Shown: positions 38,065-45,154 of the stretch, one piece after another | Layout: each line of letters opens with the position of its first letter | How positions within the stretch are numbered: the first letter of the stretch is position 1 | DNA from: Rhodopseudomonas julia | GTDB lineage: Bacteria; Pseudomonadota; Alphaproteobacteria; Rhizobiales; Afifellaceae | Direction of reading: 5' to 3' | DNA length: 64,000 bases | Assembly: GCF_030813515.1 (NCBI RefSeq) | Contig: NZ_JAUSUK010000002.1 | Coordinates: 1,736,001 to 1,800,000 of the forward strand | Position numbers and translations under genes: made by a program | The notes under the pieces: model-generated | Database searches by the model: none | What the model saw: the letters and a program-made list of their open reading frames with translations, nothing else | Told to the model about the DNA's origin: nothing

Positions 38065-38099
38065 TATAAAAACCCTCCCGCCGATCTCCGGCGGGAGGG
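38065..38099 (-). terminator. rho-independent terminator of the BMC-end operon
   Basis: Minus strand: perfect 11-bp stem CCCTCCCGCCG / CGGCGGGAGGG (38073-38099) with loop GAGAT and then TTTTT. Lies 30 bases after the membrane-protein stop and ends the minus-strand operon. It also separates that operon from pflA, which points toward it. Confidence 0.85.
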
Positions 38100-38129
38100 C
38101 AAAGTCGTTCGAGTGCGTTCGTCCCTAAA

Positions 38130-39041
38130 TTAGTAGGGCAGCGGCACCAGGCTGAAGAAGCCGATCGACAAGAGATAGTTCACCGTGAGGGTCATGGTGG
38201 CGATCGTCGTTGCCGGCGGATCGAAGTGCGTATCGCCGTGATCGTGGAAGAGCCGGGCAAAGAACTCGCCGAGCAGCGCCCCGATCACACCAACGACTGC
38301 CGCCCACAGCAGGCTACCCGACCCCGCAGCCGCCAGAGCAGCTGGCAGAGCGATATGGTGGGTGACCGGCACGGAGACGCCAAACTGGAGGAAGATCAGC
38401 GAGGCGGCAGAAATACCGAAGGCGAGGAAGCATCCGGCGCCACCGTAGAGATCGCCGAGATATCCGCCGAAGATGCCGACGCCCAGGCCGATCACGACGA
38501 GCTGGCCGAGCGTGCTCTGGAAGGGCAGCCACAGATCGGCTTCTCCCGGATTCCAGCGCGTGGTGCCCTCTTTAGGTGTGCCGAAGAGGCCCGCCTTGCC
38601 GAACATGAGGCGGGTGACGATGGCGCTGATGACGACCGTCAGAGCAACCGTGTCCGTCCAGGCCAGTCCTTCGCCGAAGGCCGGCACGAGAGCGAGATAG
38701 TACTGGACGATGTAACCGAAGATACCGAATGCGCCGCCGACGAGGAGCACGTCCGGCGCCTTAAGTCCCATCATCCCGGCAAGGATATTCTTGCCCGAAT
38801 CGAACTTGCCGCGGCGTGCGGCATAGGCGGCCGCAGCCACACCCGAAGCGAAACCACCGACATGGGGTCCGAAGACGCCAAACGGCAGTCCGAAGAAATC
38901 GGTCGCCTCCGGTGCAACACCGAGCTGCACGGCCACACCGATCATCACGAGGAAACCGACCATTTCGAACGCCGGCAAGGCGCCGATGGCAGCTCCAAAT
39001 ATCCCCCCGCCAAATGCGGCAATTATTCCTAGGACCGTCAT
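38130..39041 (-). CDS. multi-pass membrane protein at the 3' end of the pdu operon
   Basis: 303 residues, about eight to nine hydrophobic spans, Gly-rich (FGGGIFGAAIGALPAFEMVG, FGPHVGGFASGVAAAAYAAR) and a His/Asp-rich loop near the C terminus (RLFHDHGDTHFDPPATT). Not the PduF glycerol-facilitator family and no ABC or MFS motif; I do not recognise the family. GGAGGG precedes ATG 39041. It follows pduP after 416 bases with two hairpins and ends at the terminator. A transport or aldehyde/diol-tolerance role is only inferred from position. Confidence 0.75.
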   Translation of the reverse strand: MTVLGIIAAFGGGIFGAAIGALPAFEMVGFLVMIGVAVQLGVAPEATDFFGLPFGVFGPHVGGFASGVAAAAYAARRGKFDSGKNILAGMMGLKAPDVLLVGGAFGIFGYIVQYYLALVPAFGEGLAWTDTVALTVVISAIVTRLMFGKAGLFGTPKEGTTRWNPGEADLWLPFQSTLGQLVVIGLGVGIFGGYLGDLYGGAGCFLAFGISAASLIFLQFGVSVPVTHHIALPAALAAAGSGSLLWAAVVGVIGALLGEFFARLFHDHGDTHFDPPATTIATMTLTVNYLLSIGFFSLVPLPY

Positions 39042-39315
39042 TTTGCCCTCCAAGAGGTCGTCACTGTTTCACAAGATCCAAGCCTTGGCCAAAAGTCGAA
39101 GCACGAATGAAGCTGCCGCCACTTGTCATACCGAGCTCCATAAGATGTACTTTGCTTCTCAATCCCCCGCCGGCCTGCAGTTTTTTGGGAATATCATCCC
39201 CGCTCCGCCGTTTCCGGCAGATTTCGTTGTTCTCAGCTTTCGAGTTGGCTTCCCCGCCCTGAGGAAGATGCAACCGTATGCGATCCGGTCACCACGATGA
39301 CGTCGTGGCAGTCGC

Positions 39316-39350
39316 CCGCTGCCAGCCCCCGCGTTGAGAGCTGGCAGCGG
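39316..39350 (-). terminator. strong hairpin downstream of pduP (distal of two)
   Basis: Perfect 11-bp stem CCGCTGCCAGC / GCTGGCAGCGG with a 13-base loop. No U-tract. With the neighbouring hairpin it probably attenuates or protects the end of the long pdu transcript. Confidence 0.5.
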
Positions 39351-39365
39351 TTGCAAGACGGTTCA

Positions 39366-39400
39366 GCGACCGGGCGCCTTTGTGCCCCAGCCCCGGTCGC
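39366..39400 (-). terminator. strong hairpin downstream of pduP (proximal of two)
   Basis: 9-bp stem GCGACCGGG / CCCGGTCGC with a 17-base loop that can pair further (GCGCC side). Lies about 60 bases after the pduP stop. No U-tract. Confidence 0.5.
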
Positions 39401-39457
39401 GATGCCCCTTCTCAGATTGAGACGATGCCGTTCTCGCATGCATTTTCGCAGTCGTGA

Positions 39458-40882
39458 TTAGAGCGAGAACGCCCCAACGAGCGCACAGCGGCGAACACGC
39501 GTGAAGGTGCGCACGGTCGCGATGCCCTCGCCGGTCCGCCCAGCGATGGTGAAGCCCGTATGTCCCTCGCCGCCGATACCGATACCGGCATAGGAGGGAG
39601 CGTTCTTGACGTAGATCGTGGTGTTGATCGCTCTTCCGAACTCGCTCATGTGATAGACATCGGAGGAATGGATGATCGCCGAGTGACGATTGCCGCCCTC
39701 AAGCTCCACGGCCACATCCACCGCCTCCTTGAAGTTGCCGACGCGCACAACGCCGAGAACCGGGATCATCAGCTCGTGGACCACGAACGGATGCTTCCGG
39801 TCGGTCTCCACGATGATGGCGCGGATGTCGTCGCCCGCATCAATGCCGAGCTCACGAAGGATGACGTTGGCGTTCTGGCCGATCATCTTCGGCGCACCGC
39901 CCGTCCGCTTTTCGTTGAGCACGATGCGCTCGAGCTCCGGCAGACGGTCTGCACCGAGAACGACGGCGTTGTCGCAACGACCGAAGGCTGCCATGAGGTT
40001 ATCGGCAATGCCGGAGGTCGCGATGACTTCCTTCTCGGCGATGCACGGCAGGTTGTTGTCGAAGGAATGGCCGGCGATGATTTCGCGCGCAGCCTTCGCC
40101 GGATCGGCGCTGTTGTCGACCACGACCGGCGGGTTGCCCGCAGCCGCGCCAATCACACGTTTGCCGCTGGTCATCGCTTCACTGACGACACCGGTGCCGC
40201 CCGTGATGCACAAGATCGCGATCTTCGGATGGCGCATCAGCCCCTGAACCACCTTGAGATCGACGGCGCTCGTCGTCACGCAGGTGTTGGCCGGGCCGCC
40301 GGCCTTCTCCACCGCCTCGTTGATGAGGTCGATGCAGTGCAGCGAGGTCTTCAACGCACGCGGATGCGGCGCGAAATAGACCGTGTTGCCGGCCGCGAGC
40401 ATGCTTATGGCATTGTTGAGCAGCGTGGCCGTCGGGTTGGTCGTCGGCGTCACGGCGAGGATCGTGCCGAACGGTGCCGGCTCCTCGGTCGACAGGCCGA
40501 AATCGCCGACCATCGCGTTGGTCGGCAGACCTTCAACGCCCGGGGTCTTTTCAGCCACCGCCAGGTGCTTCTTCACCTTGTCTTCGACGCGGCCCATACG
40601 AGTTTCAGAAACGGCCATCTGGGCCAGTTCCTGCGCATGTTCGATCGTCACGTCACGCAGCGCGTCGACGATCGCCCGGCGCTTGGCTAGGCTAACGCTG
40701 CGGAACTCCGCATTGGCACGCTCGACGGCAAGGATGGCATCGTCTGCATTCGCAAAGACGCCACGTTGCCCCGTCGTGACCGGCTGCGGACGGAAAGCCG
40801 AACGGTCAGCATCCGGCCGACCACCCATCTCACCGAGAACCCGGCGAACGATCTCGCTGATTGTGTTGTCTTCTACAGCCAT
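39458..40882 (-). CDS. pduP: CoA-dependent propionaldehyde dehydrogenase
   Basis: 474 residues. N-terminal amphipathic helix NTISEIVRRVLGEMG is an encapsulation peptide targeting the enzyme into the BMC. The rest is a CoA-acylating aldehyde dehydrogenase: TPTTNPTATLLNNAISM near 145, catalytic Cys in SFDNNLPCIAEKEVIA. Oxidises propionaldehyde to propionyl-CoA with NAD+. Last enzyme gene of the pdu operon, 27 bases after pduO. Closer to PduP/EutE than to AdhE. Confidence 0.93.
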   Translation of the reverse strand: MAVEDNTISEIVRRVLGEMGGRPDADRSAFRPQPVTTGQRGVFANADDAILAVERANAEFRSVSLAKRRAIVDALRDVTIEHAQELAQMAVSETRMGRVEDKVKKHLAVAEKTPGVEGLPTNAMVGDFGLSTEEPAPFGTILAVTPTTNPTATLLNNAISMLAAGNTVYFAPHPRALKTSLHCIDLINEAVEKAGGPANTCVTTSAVDLKVVQGLMRHPKIAILCITGGTGVVSEAMTSGKRVIGAAAGNPPVVVDNSADPAKAAREIIAGHSFDNNLPCIAEKEVIATSGIADNLMAAFGRCDNAVVLGADRLPELERIVLNEKRTGGAPKMIGQNANVILRELGIDAGDDIRAIIVETDRKHPFVVHELMIPVLGVVRVGNFKEAVDVAVELEGGNRHSAIIHSSDVYHMSEFGRAINTTIYVKNAPSYAGIGIGGEGHTGFTIAGRTGEGIATVRTFTRVRRCALVGAFSL

Positions 40883-40909
40883 AGCGTGTCTTTTCCTTTC
40901 ACAGAATTC

Positions 40910-41890
40910 TCACAGCGCCGCGACCATCGCGCGGGCCACGTCGATATCTTCCTCGACCGATCCTCCACTCACCCCGACAGCGCCGACGACGCGACCGCCG
41001 CGCTCAAGCGGCAGCCCTCCGCCGACTAGCGTGAAGTTCGGAATGTTGCTGTCGATGCCGAACAGCGGACCGCCGGGCTGCGATAGTTTCGCGATCTCAT
41101 GGGTCGGCGTACGCACCGCAGCCGCCGTATAGCCTTTATTCGGCGCAAGCTTCAGGCTGACGCCGAGCGAACCCTTCATGCGGCGCAGCTCGATCAGATC
41201 TCCCGCCGCGTCGACGACGACCAGAACCATCGGTACGGAAATGGCGTCCGCGCGGGCAATTCCGGCCTCCACCAGGCGGTCGCAATCTGACAGGCAGAGT
41301 TCCGTCATCGTCCCCTCCTCGGGTTCGGCCTTGGCTGTCTGAATCTGCTTGGTGACTTCGCGAACGACCGTGCGCTGCTCGTCGATGCGCGCGGCCATGT
41401 ACAGATAGTCCGATAAGCGATTGAAATACTTGAGGAGAACCGGATTGATCTCTTCTTCACGACCGAGCGCGATGAGCCGGCGTTCGCCGCGCCGCACGAA
41501 GGTGCGGGCCATGTCGAAGGCGGCTGCCGCTTGTGTCCCGCCAGGCGTCACGAAGCCTCTCTGAGGAACCCGCTCTTCCTGGTAGGCGTCGATCAGCTTC
41601 TCCAGATGTTCCACCTGGTGAGGTTCGACGCGGTAGACTTTGCCTTTGCGTGGCTTATCGGGGTCAAACCCGGAGGCGACCTCGGCCATCACGTCGATCA
41701 GCTCGCGTTGCAGGCAGTGGAGGTCGCCACGCAGCTCGTCATCTTCACACGAGGCCCGAGCGAGACCCATCGCCGACGTCGCCTCGTCGAGGGTCCCGTA
41801 AACTTCCACCCTCAGGCTGTCTTTCGGGACGCGCAAACCACCGAGAAGCGAGGTTTCGCCCTTGTCGCCGCCTTTCGTGTAGACGCTCAT
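40910..41890 (-). CDS. pduO: cobalamin adenosyltransferase with heme-binding C-domain
   Basis: 326 residues, two domains. N-terminal (1-190) ATP:cob(I)alamin adenosyltransferase: MSVYTKGGDKGETSLLGG and the ATP loop RTFVRRGERRLIALGREE. C-terminal (195-326) GlcG/PduO-C domain (LSDCDRLVEAGIARADAI, then GPLFGIDSNIPNFTLVGGG). Rebuilds adenosylcobalamin for the diol dehydratase. ATGA overlap with pduN. The reductase PduS usually found near PduO is absent; a flavoprotein lies two genes upstream. Confidence 0.92.
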   Translation of the reverse strand: MSVYTKGGDKGETSLLGGLRVPKDSLRVEVYGTLDEATSAMGLARASCEDDELRGDLHCLQRELIDVMAEVASGFDPDKPRKGKVYRVEPHQVEHLEKLIDAYQEERVPQRGFVTPGGTQAAAAFDMARTFVRRGERRLIALGREEEINPVLLKYFNRLSDYLYMAARIDEQRTVVREVTKQIQTAKAEPEEGTMTELCLSDCDRLVEAGIARADAISVPMVLVVVDAAGDLIELRRMKGSLGVSLKLAPNKGYTAAAVRTPTHEIAKLSQPGGPLFGIDSNIPNFTLVGGGLPLERGGRVVGAVGVSGGSVEEDIDVARAMVAAL

Positions 41891-42135
41891 GACCGCACAT
41901 CCACGGTGTCGACGATGCCGACGACAGCCGCATCGACCGGGCTTGGTTTATCCAGCTTGACGCGAGCGGCACCGCCGGTGACGTAGAGAACGGTGTCGCT
42001 GCCGCCGGCGCCGACGAGGTCGATGGCGACGATGCGGGAGCCGTCCGAGAGTTCCAGGACGAGAAGCTTGTAGCCGACCAGCGCATCGTCCTTGCGGGTG
42101 GCGACGACAGTCCCGATTACCGTTGCAAGTTGCAT
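41887..42135 (-). CDS. pduN: BMC pentameric vertex protein
   Basis: 82 residues of the EutN/CcmL family (QLATVIGTVVATRKDDALVG, then GAGGSDTVLYVTGGAARV). Pentamers cap the twelve vertices of the polyhedral shell. Short intergenic gap after the flavoprotein, 4-base overlap into pduO. Confidence 0.92.
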   Translation of the reverse strand: MQLATVIGTVVATRKDDALVGYKLLVLELSDGSRIVAIDLVGAGGSDTVLYVTGGAARVKLDKPSPVDAAVVGIVDTVDVRS

Positions 42136-42148
42136 TTCAGTCGTCCTT

Positions 42149-42970
42149 TCACTGTGACGCAGCCACGAGCTTCAGATGCAGGCGCTCGACAGCATCGCGG
42201 GCCTGGGCCGTCAAAGCCTGCCCCGGCGCGAGGCTGATCGAAGAGCCAGGCGCAAGACCCAGGAGCTCATTGGCAGTCACGAATTTCGAGGTCGGCGTCC
42301 CCGCGCGCGCTCTTCTAGCGGCGACCGGTGCCACCGGCTGCGGAACCGCGGCAGGCGCCTCCGTCGCGTGGCGCGAGGTCACAAGGTGGCGTTCCATCCG
42401 CATCAGGAAGTCCTGCTTGTCGACCATTTCCGCGCCAAAGGCGGCGAGCCGCGCGAGGTATTCCTGCAGAAGCGACCAGAGGACGGGCGAACCATCAGGC
42501 CTGGATCCCATGACCTCGCCGCGTTTGTCCGCCGGATCGGCGCCATTGCGAATGGCGACAACCGGCTTGCCTGCGAGCAGGACGCCCAGGAAGAGCGTCG
42601 TTGCCGGAGAATCCATGAGGCCGAGGGCAAGCCGCCCGGCAAGATTCATCGTCAGGCACGGCACGAGGAGCAGATCGCACTCCTTGATGAGCTCCGGAAC
42701 GTCGAGCCAGGGATCGTAAGGCAGGATCGTCTTCGCGCCCTCCTGGCGAACCAGATCTTCGGTCAGGACATGCTGGGCGCCCGGCGTCATCAGCACTTTG
42801 AGCTCATGCTTGGAGGCACTCAGGCGGCGGATGCCTTCGCGCGCGGCGTAAAAGCCACTTGCTGCACCGCTCAGCAGCATGACGACGCGCCGCGGCGAGG
42901 TGTCGAGTGTCTCGCCCTCAAGCTGCGCCATCACCCTGGCGACGACCATGTCGACGATTGCCTCGTCCAT
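42149..42970 (-). CDS. flavoprotein-family enzyme with encapsulation-like N-terminal helix
   Basis: 273 residues. N terminus AIVDMVVARVMAQLEG has the hydrophobic spacing of encapsulation peptides in PduD, PduE and PduP here. The core is a Flavoprotein (PF02441-like) fold: RVVMLLSGAASGFYAAREGI, LKVLMTPGAQHVL and the late LAGKPVVAIRNGAD region. The C-terminal third is Ala/Pro-rich plus a short helical tail. Such flavoproteins occur in some BMC loci, but the reaction is not settled. Because PduS is missing, a cobalamin-reductase or electron role beside PduO is a reasonable inference, not shown. Confidence 0.8.
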   Translation of the reverse strand: MDEAIVDMVVARVMAQLEGETLDTSPRRVVMLLSGAASGFYAAREGIRRLSASKHELKVLMTPGAQHVLTEDLVRQEGAKTILPYDPWLDVPELIKECDLLLVPCLTMNLAGRLALGLMDSPATTLFLGVLLAGKPVVAIRNGADPADKRGEVMGSRPDGSPVLWSLLQEYLARLAAFGAEMVDKQDFLMRMERHLVTSRHATEAPAAVPQPVAPVAARRARAGTPTSKFVTANELLGLAPGSSISLAPGQALTAQARDAVERLHLKLVAASQ

Positions 42971-42991
42971 CGCCCTCTCCCTTCAGCCTCC

Positions 42992-43774
42992 TCAGCGCGG
43001 AATGATGAGCGTGCACATCTGGCCGGTGCGGATGCCGGCCGCGTTCGCTTCGTCCGTGTCGACGTGCAGTTCGGTGCGCCAGCCCGCCTTCACCCGCACG
43101 AAGATGCCGTGCAGTGTGGTGGGCTTCGGGCCATCGACACGCAGATCGAGAAGGTCGCCGGCCTTCACGCGCAGCTCGCGGGCGACATCATCGCTGAGGT
43201 GAATGTGACGCCGTGCCTGGAAGGCACCACCGCCCTTGCCGCCCGGCAGGCGTACGGTGCCCCTCGGTCCAACGAGAGTGACCGGCTGCGTGCCTTCTTC
43301 GCTGCCTTCGGTGCGCACCGGCAGTTTCAGGCCGATATTGGTGGCATCCGTCTGCGCGAGTTCCACCTGCGAGAATGCTCTGGTCGGGCCGAGAACCCGA
43401 ACCTTTTCGATCGCCCGTTTCGGACCGACGACGATCAGCTGCTCTTTTGCGGCGAAATAGCCCTTCTGATAGAGCTCATTGTAGACCTGCAGGTCATAGC
43501 CTTCGCCGAAGAGCACCTTCACGTGTTCGTCGCAGAGATGGATGTGGCGCACGGAGACGCCGGTGTAGACCGGCAGTTCCAGATTGCCGTTGCGAATGAC
43601 CGGCTTCGTCGGGGTTTCGCTTTGGATAGCCTCAGGCTTGGGCGTCGCCGTCTCCGTCTTGGCCGCAGCCGGTGGTGCACTCGCCGTCGACTTCGCCGCG
43701 CCCGCTCCCGCTTGCGAAAGACGCCGGACCACTTCTTTGGTGACCCCTTCGATCGTTTCGGCGGTGATTTCCAT
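42992..43774 (-). CDS. pduL: phosphate propanoyltransferase
   Basis: 260 residues. N-terminal encapsulation helix (TIEGVTKEVVRRLSQAG), a Pro/Ala linker, then two PduL beta-barrels with the zinc-binding His motifs VRHIHLCDEHVKVLFGE and RRHIHLSDDVARELRV and a late TELHVDTDEANAAG. Converts propionyl-CoA plus phosphate to propionyl phosphate inside the BMC and releases CoA for PduP. A small hairpin (43791-43805) precedes its ribosome site. Confidence 0.92.
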   Translation of the reverse strand: MEITAETIEGVTKEVVRRLSQAGAGAAKSTASAPPAAAKTETATPKPEAIQSETPTKPVIRNGNLELPVYTGVSVRHIHLCDEHVKVLFGEGYDLQVYNELYQKGYFAAKEQLIVVGPKRAIEKVRVLGPTRAFSQVELAQTDATNIGLKLPVRTEGSEEGTQPVTLVGPRGTVRLPGGKGGGAFQARRHIHLSDDVARELRVKAGDLLDLRVDGPKPTTLHGIFVRVKAGWRTELHVDTDEANAAGIRTGQMCTLIIPR

Positions 43775-43853
43775 CGAGATACTCCTCAGTCGCGCCTTCG
43801 GCGCGGTCTTCTTCGTCCGTTCAAATCGTCGGCGAGGCGGCCTTCACCGACCG

Positions 43854-44546
43854 TCAGTATTTCCTTCTGGAGCGCCGTCCCTTGCGGGGCCGGCTGTTTG
43901 AGGCCGATTGCTCACCGCTGGAATTCGCTTCGTCCGTCTCGCCGTCGGAGGTGTCGTCACCCTCTTCATCACCCGCCTCGCCGGAGGCTTCATCGTCAGT
44001 TTCGGCCGCGGTCTCGACCGGAGCTTCCTCTTGCGGGCTGACTTCGGCTGCGGCAGACGTCTGGACCTCAGGGGCTTCTTCAGTGACCGGCGCGGTCACC
44101 TCCGAAGCCTTGGGTTGGTCGTCTTCGCCGTCGCTTTCGCCTTCGGCCGCATCCTCGGAGCCGCCGGTTTCAGCGCCCGCCTCGTCCGGTGCAGTTTCTG
44201 CGGCAGCAGGTTCTGCCGCGGATGTCTCAGAAGCGGCCTCGCTCGGCGCTTCCGACTTCGGCTTGCCGCCGGCCTGAAGGATCAGGCTTTCGAGCGTGTC
44301 GTGCGGACGCGGGATGATCAGTTGACCATCGATGCGGCCGACCTTCTCACCAGCCGCCGTTCCGGCGGCGACCGCCGCGCGGATCGCGCCGACGTCTCCG
44401 GCCAGCTTGATGGTGATACGTCCGCCGCCTTTTGCGGTTTCGGAGCCGAGCAGCACGACATTGGCGGATTTCACCGCCGCGTCCGCCGCCGCGATTGCGG
44501 TCGGAAGGCCAATGGCCTCGATCAATCCCAGAGCCTTCAGCGCCAT
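43854..44546 (-). CDS. BMC-H shell protein with long acidic tail and basic end (PduK-like position)
   Basis: 230 residues. Residues 1-88 form a canonical BMC-H domain (ALKALGLIEAIGLPTAIAAA, then ANVVLLGSETAKGGGRITIK). Residues 90-215 are a disordered Ala/Glu/Ser/Thr/Pro tail with no Cys, ending in SRPRKGRRSRRKY. Known PduK tails instead carry a Cys-rich Fe-S site, which is absent here. The acidic linker and Arg-rich end could tether lumen cargo or an RNA-like partner to the shell. Overlaps the pduH end by 10 bases. Confidence 0.82.
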   Translation of the reverse strand: MALKALGLIEAIGLPTAIAAADAAVKSANVVLLGSETAKGGGRITIKLAGDVGAIRAAVAAGTAAGEKVGRIDGQLIIPRPHDTLESLILQAGGKPKSEAPSEAASETSAAEPAAAETAPDEAGAETGGSEDAAEGESDGEDDQPKASEVTAPVTEEAPEVQTSAAAEVSPQEEAPVETAAETDDEASGEAGDEEGDDTSDGETDEANSSGEQSASNSRPRKGRRSRRKY

Positions 44547-45151
44547 TGTGTTCCTCGTTCTTTGATGATCGCCACGACGATCTTGACGATCTTGCGTATG
44601 TCGGCCTCGCTCAGAGCAAGCTCCGCAGAGGCCTCCCCGGCCGTCGGTCTTGCTGTCTCAGCCGCTTGTTGATTTGTGCTGTGCTGCCGCGCACTGCCCT
44701 CGGCGAGCTTCGTGCCTTGGGTCGGCGCGGAAGCGGCCTGTTGCGCTGCGGCGCGCCGCTCGGAGGCTGGCCGAACGTGGTCGTCAACATCCTCCACCTC
44801 GTCTTCGAAACGCAGCGGGAGGCGTGCCACCATGCGGGCGGCATTGGCACCGGCACGGCGACACACGGCCTCCGCCCGGTTTTCGTAAGGGATCGTCAGG
44901 ACTGGCTTGCGGGGCGGCATGTGCCGCTCGTGCAGAACGATCGCATCAGAGCCAATCGCAACACCGATATCGATCCGCGAACTGATCGCAGCAGCGTAAG
45001 CCGCATCGACGACGTCCCCGTCAGCGGCCTCGGCAAGTTTGGTCGGGACGCCCTCTTCCTCAGCGCCGATCAACACCCATTCGTAAAGGGACGGCTCTGC
45101 ACCGCGGACGACCGCGACATTGATGGTGGGACGTTCGGACTTCTCGGCCAT
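44537..45151 (-). CDS. pduH: diol dehydratase reactivase small subunit with added C-terminal helix
   Basis: 204 residues. Residues 1-115 match the reactivase small subunit (TINVAVVRGAEPSLYEWVLI, IDIGVAIGSDAIVLHERHMP). The usual protein is about 120-125 residues; here an Ala/Gln/Glu linker and a terminal amphipathic helix LSEADIRKIVKIVVAIIKER follow. That helix resembles encapsulation peptides of the same operon, so reactivase may be carried into the BMC by its own tag. Forms the ATP-dependent chaperone with PduG. Three bases separate it from pduG. Confidence 0.86.
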   Translation of the reverse strand: MAEKSERPTINVAVVRGAEPSLYEWVLIGAEEEGVPTKLAEAADGDVVDAAYAAAISSRIDIGVAIGSDAIVLHERHMPPRKPVLTIPYENRAEAVCRRAGANAARMVARLPLRFEDEVEDVDDHVRPASERRAAAQQAASAPTQGTKLAEGSARQHSTNQQAAETARPTAGEASAELALSEADIRKIVKIVVAIIKERGTQWR

Positions 45152-45154
45152 CGC

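Larger units (their letters stand above)
39042..39457. other. gap between pduP and the membrane-protein gene
   Basis: 416 bases without a supported gene. Contains two tandem GC-rich hairpins (39316-39350 and 39366-39400) just after pduP on the minus strand, then a less structured part that could hold a separate promoter for the membrane protein. So that gene may be partly uncoupled from the main operon. Confidence 0.6.
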
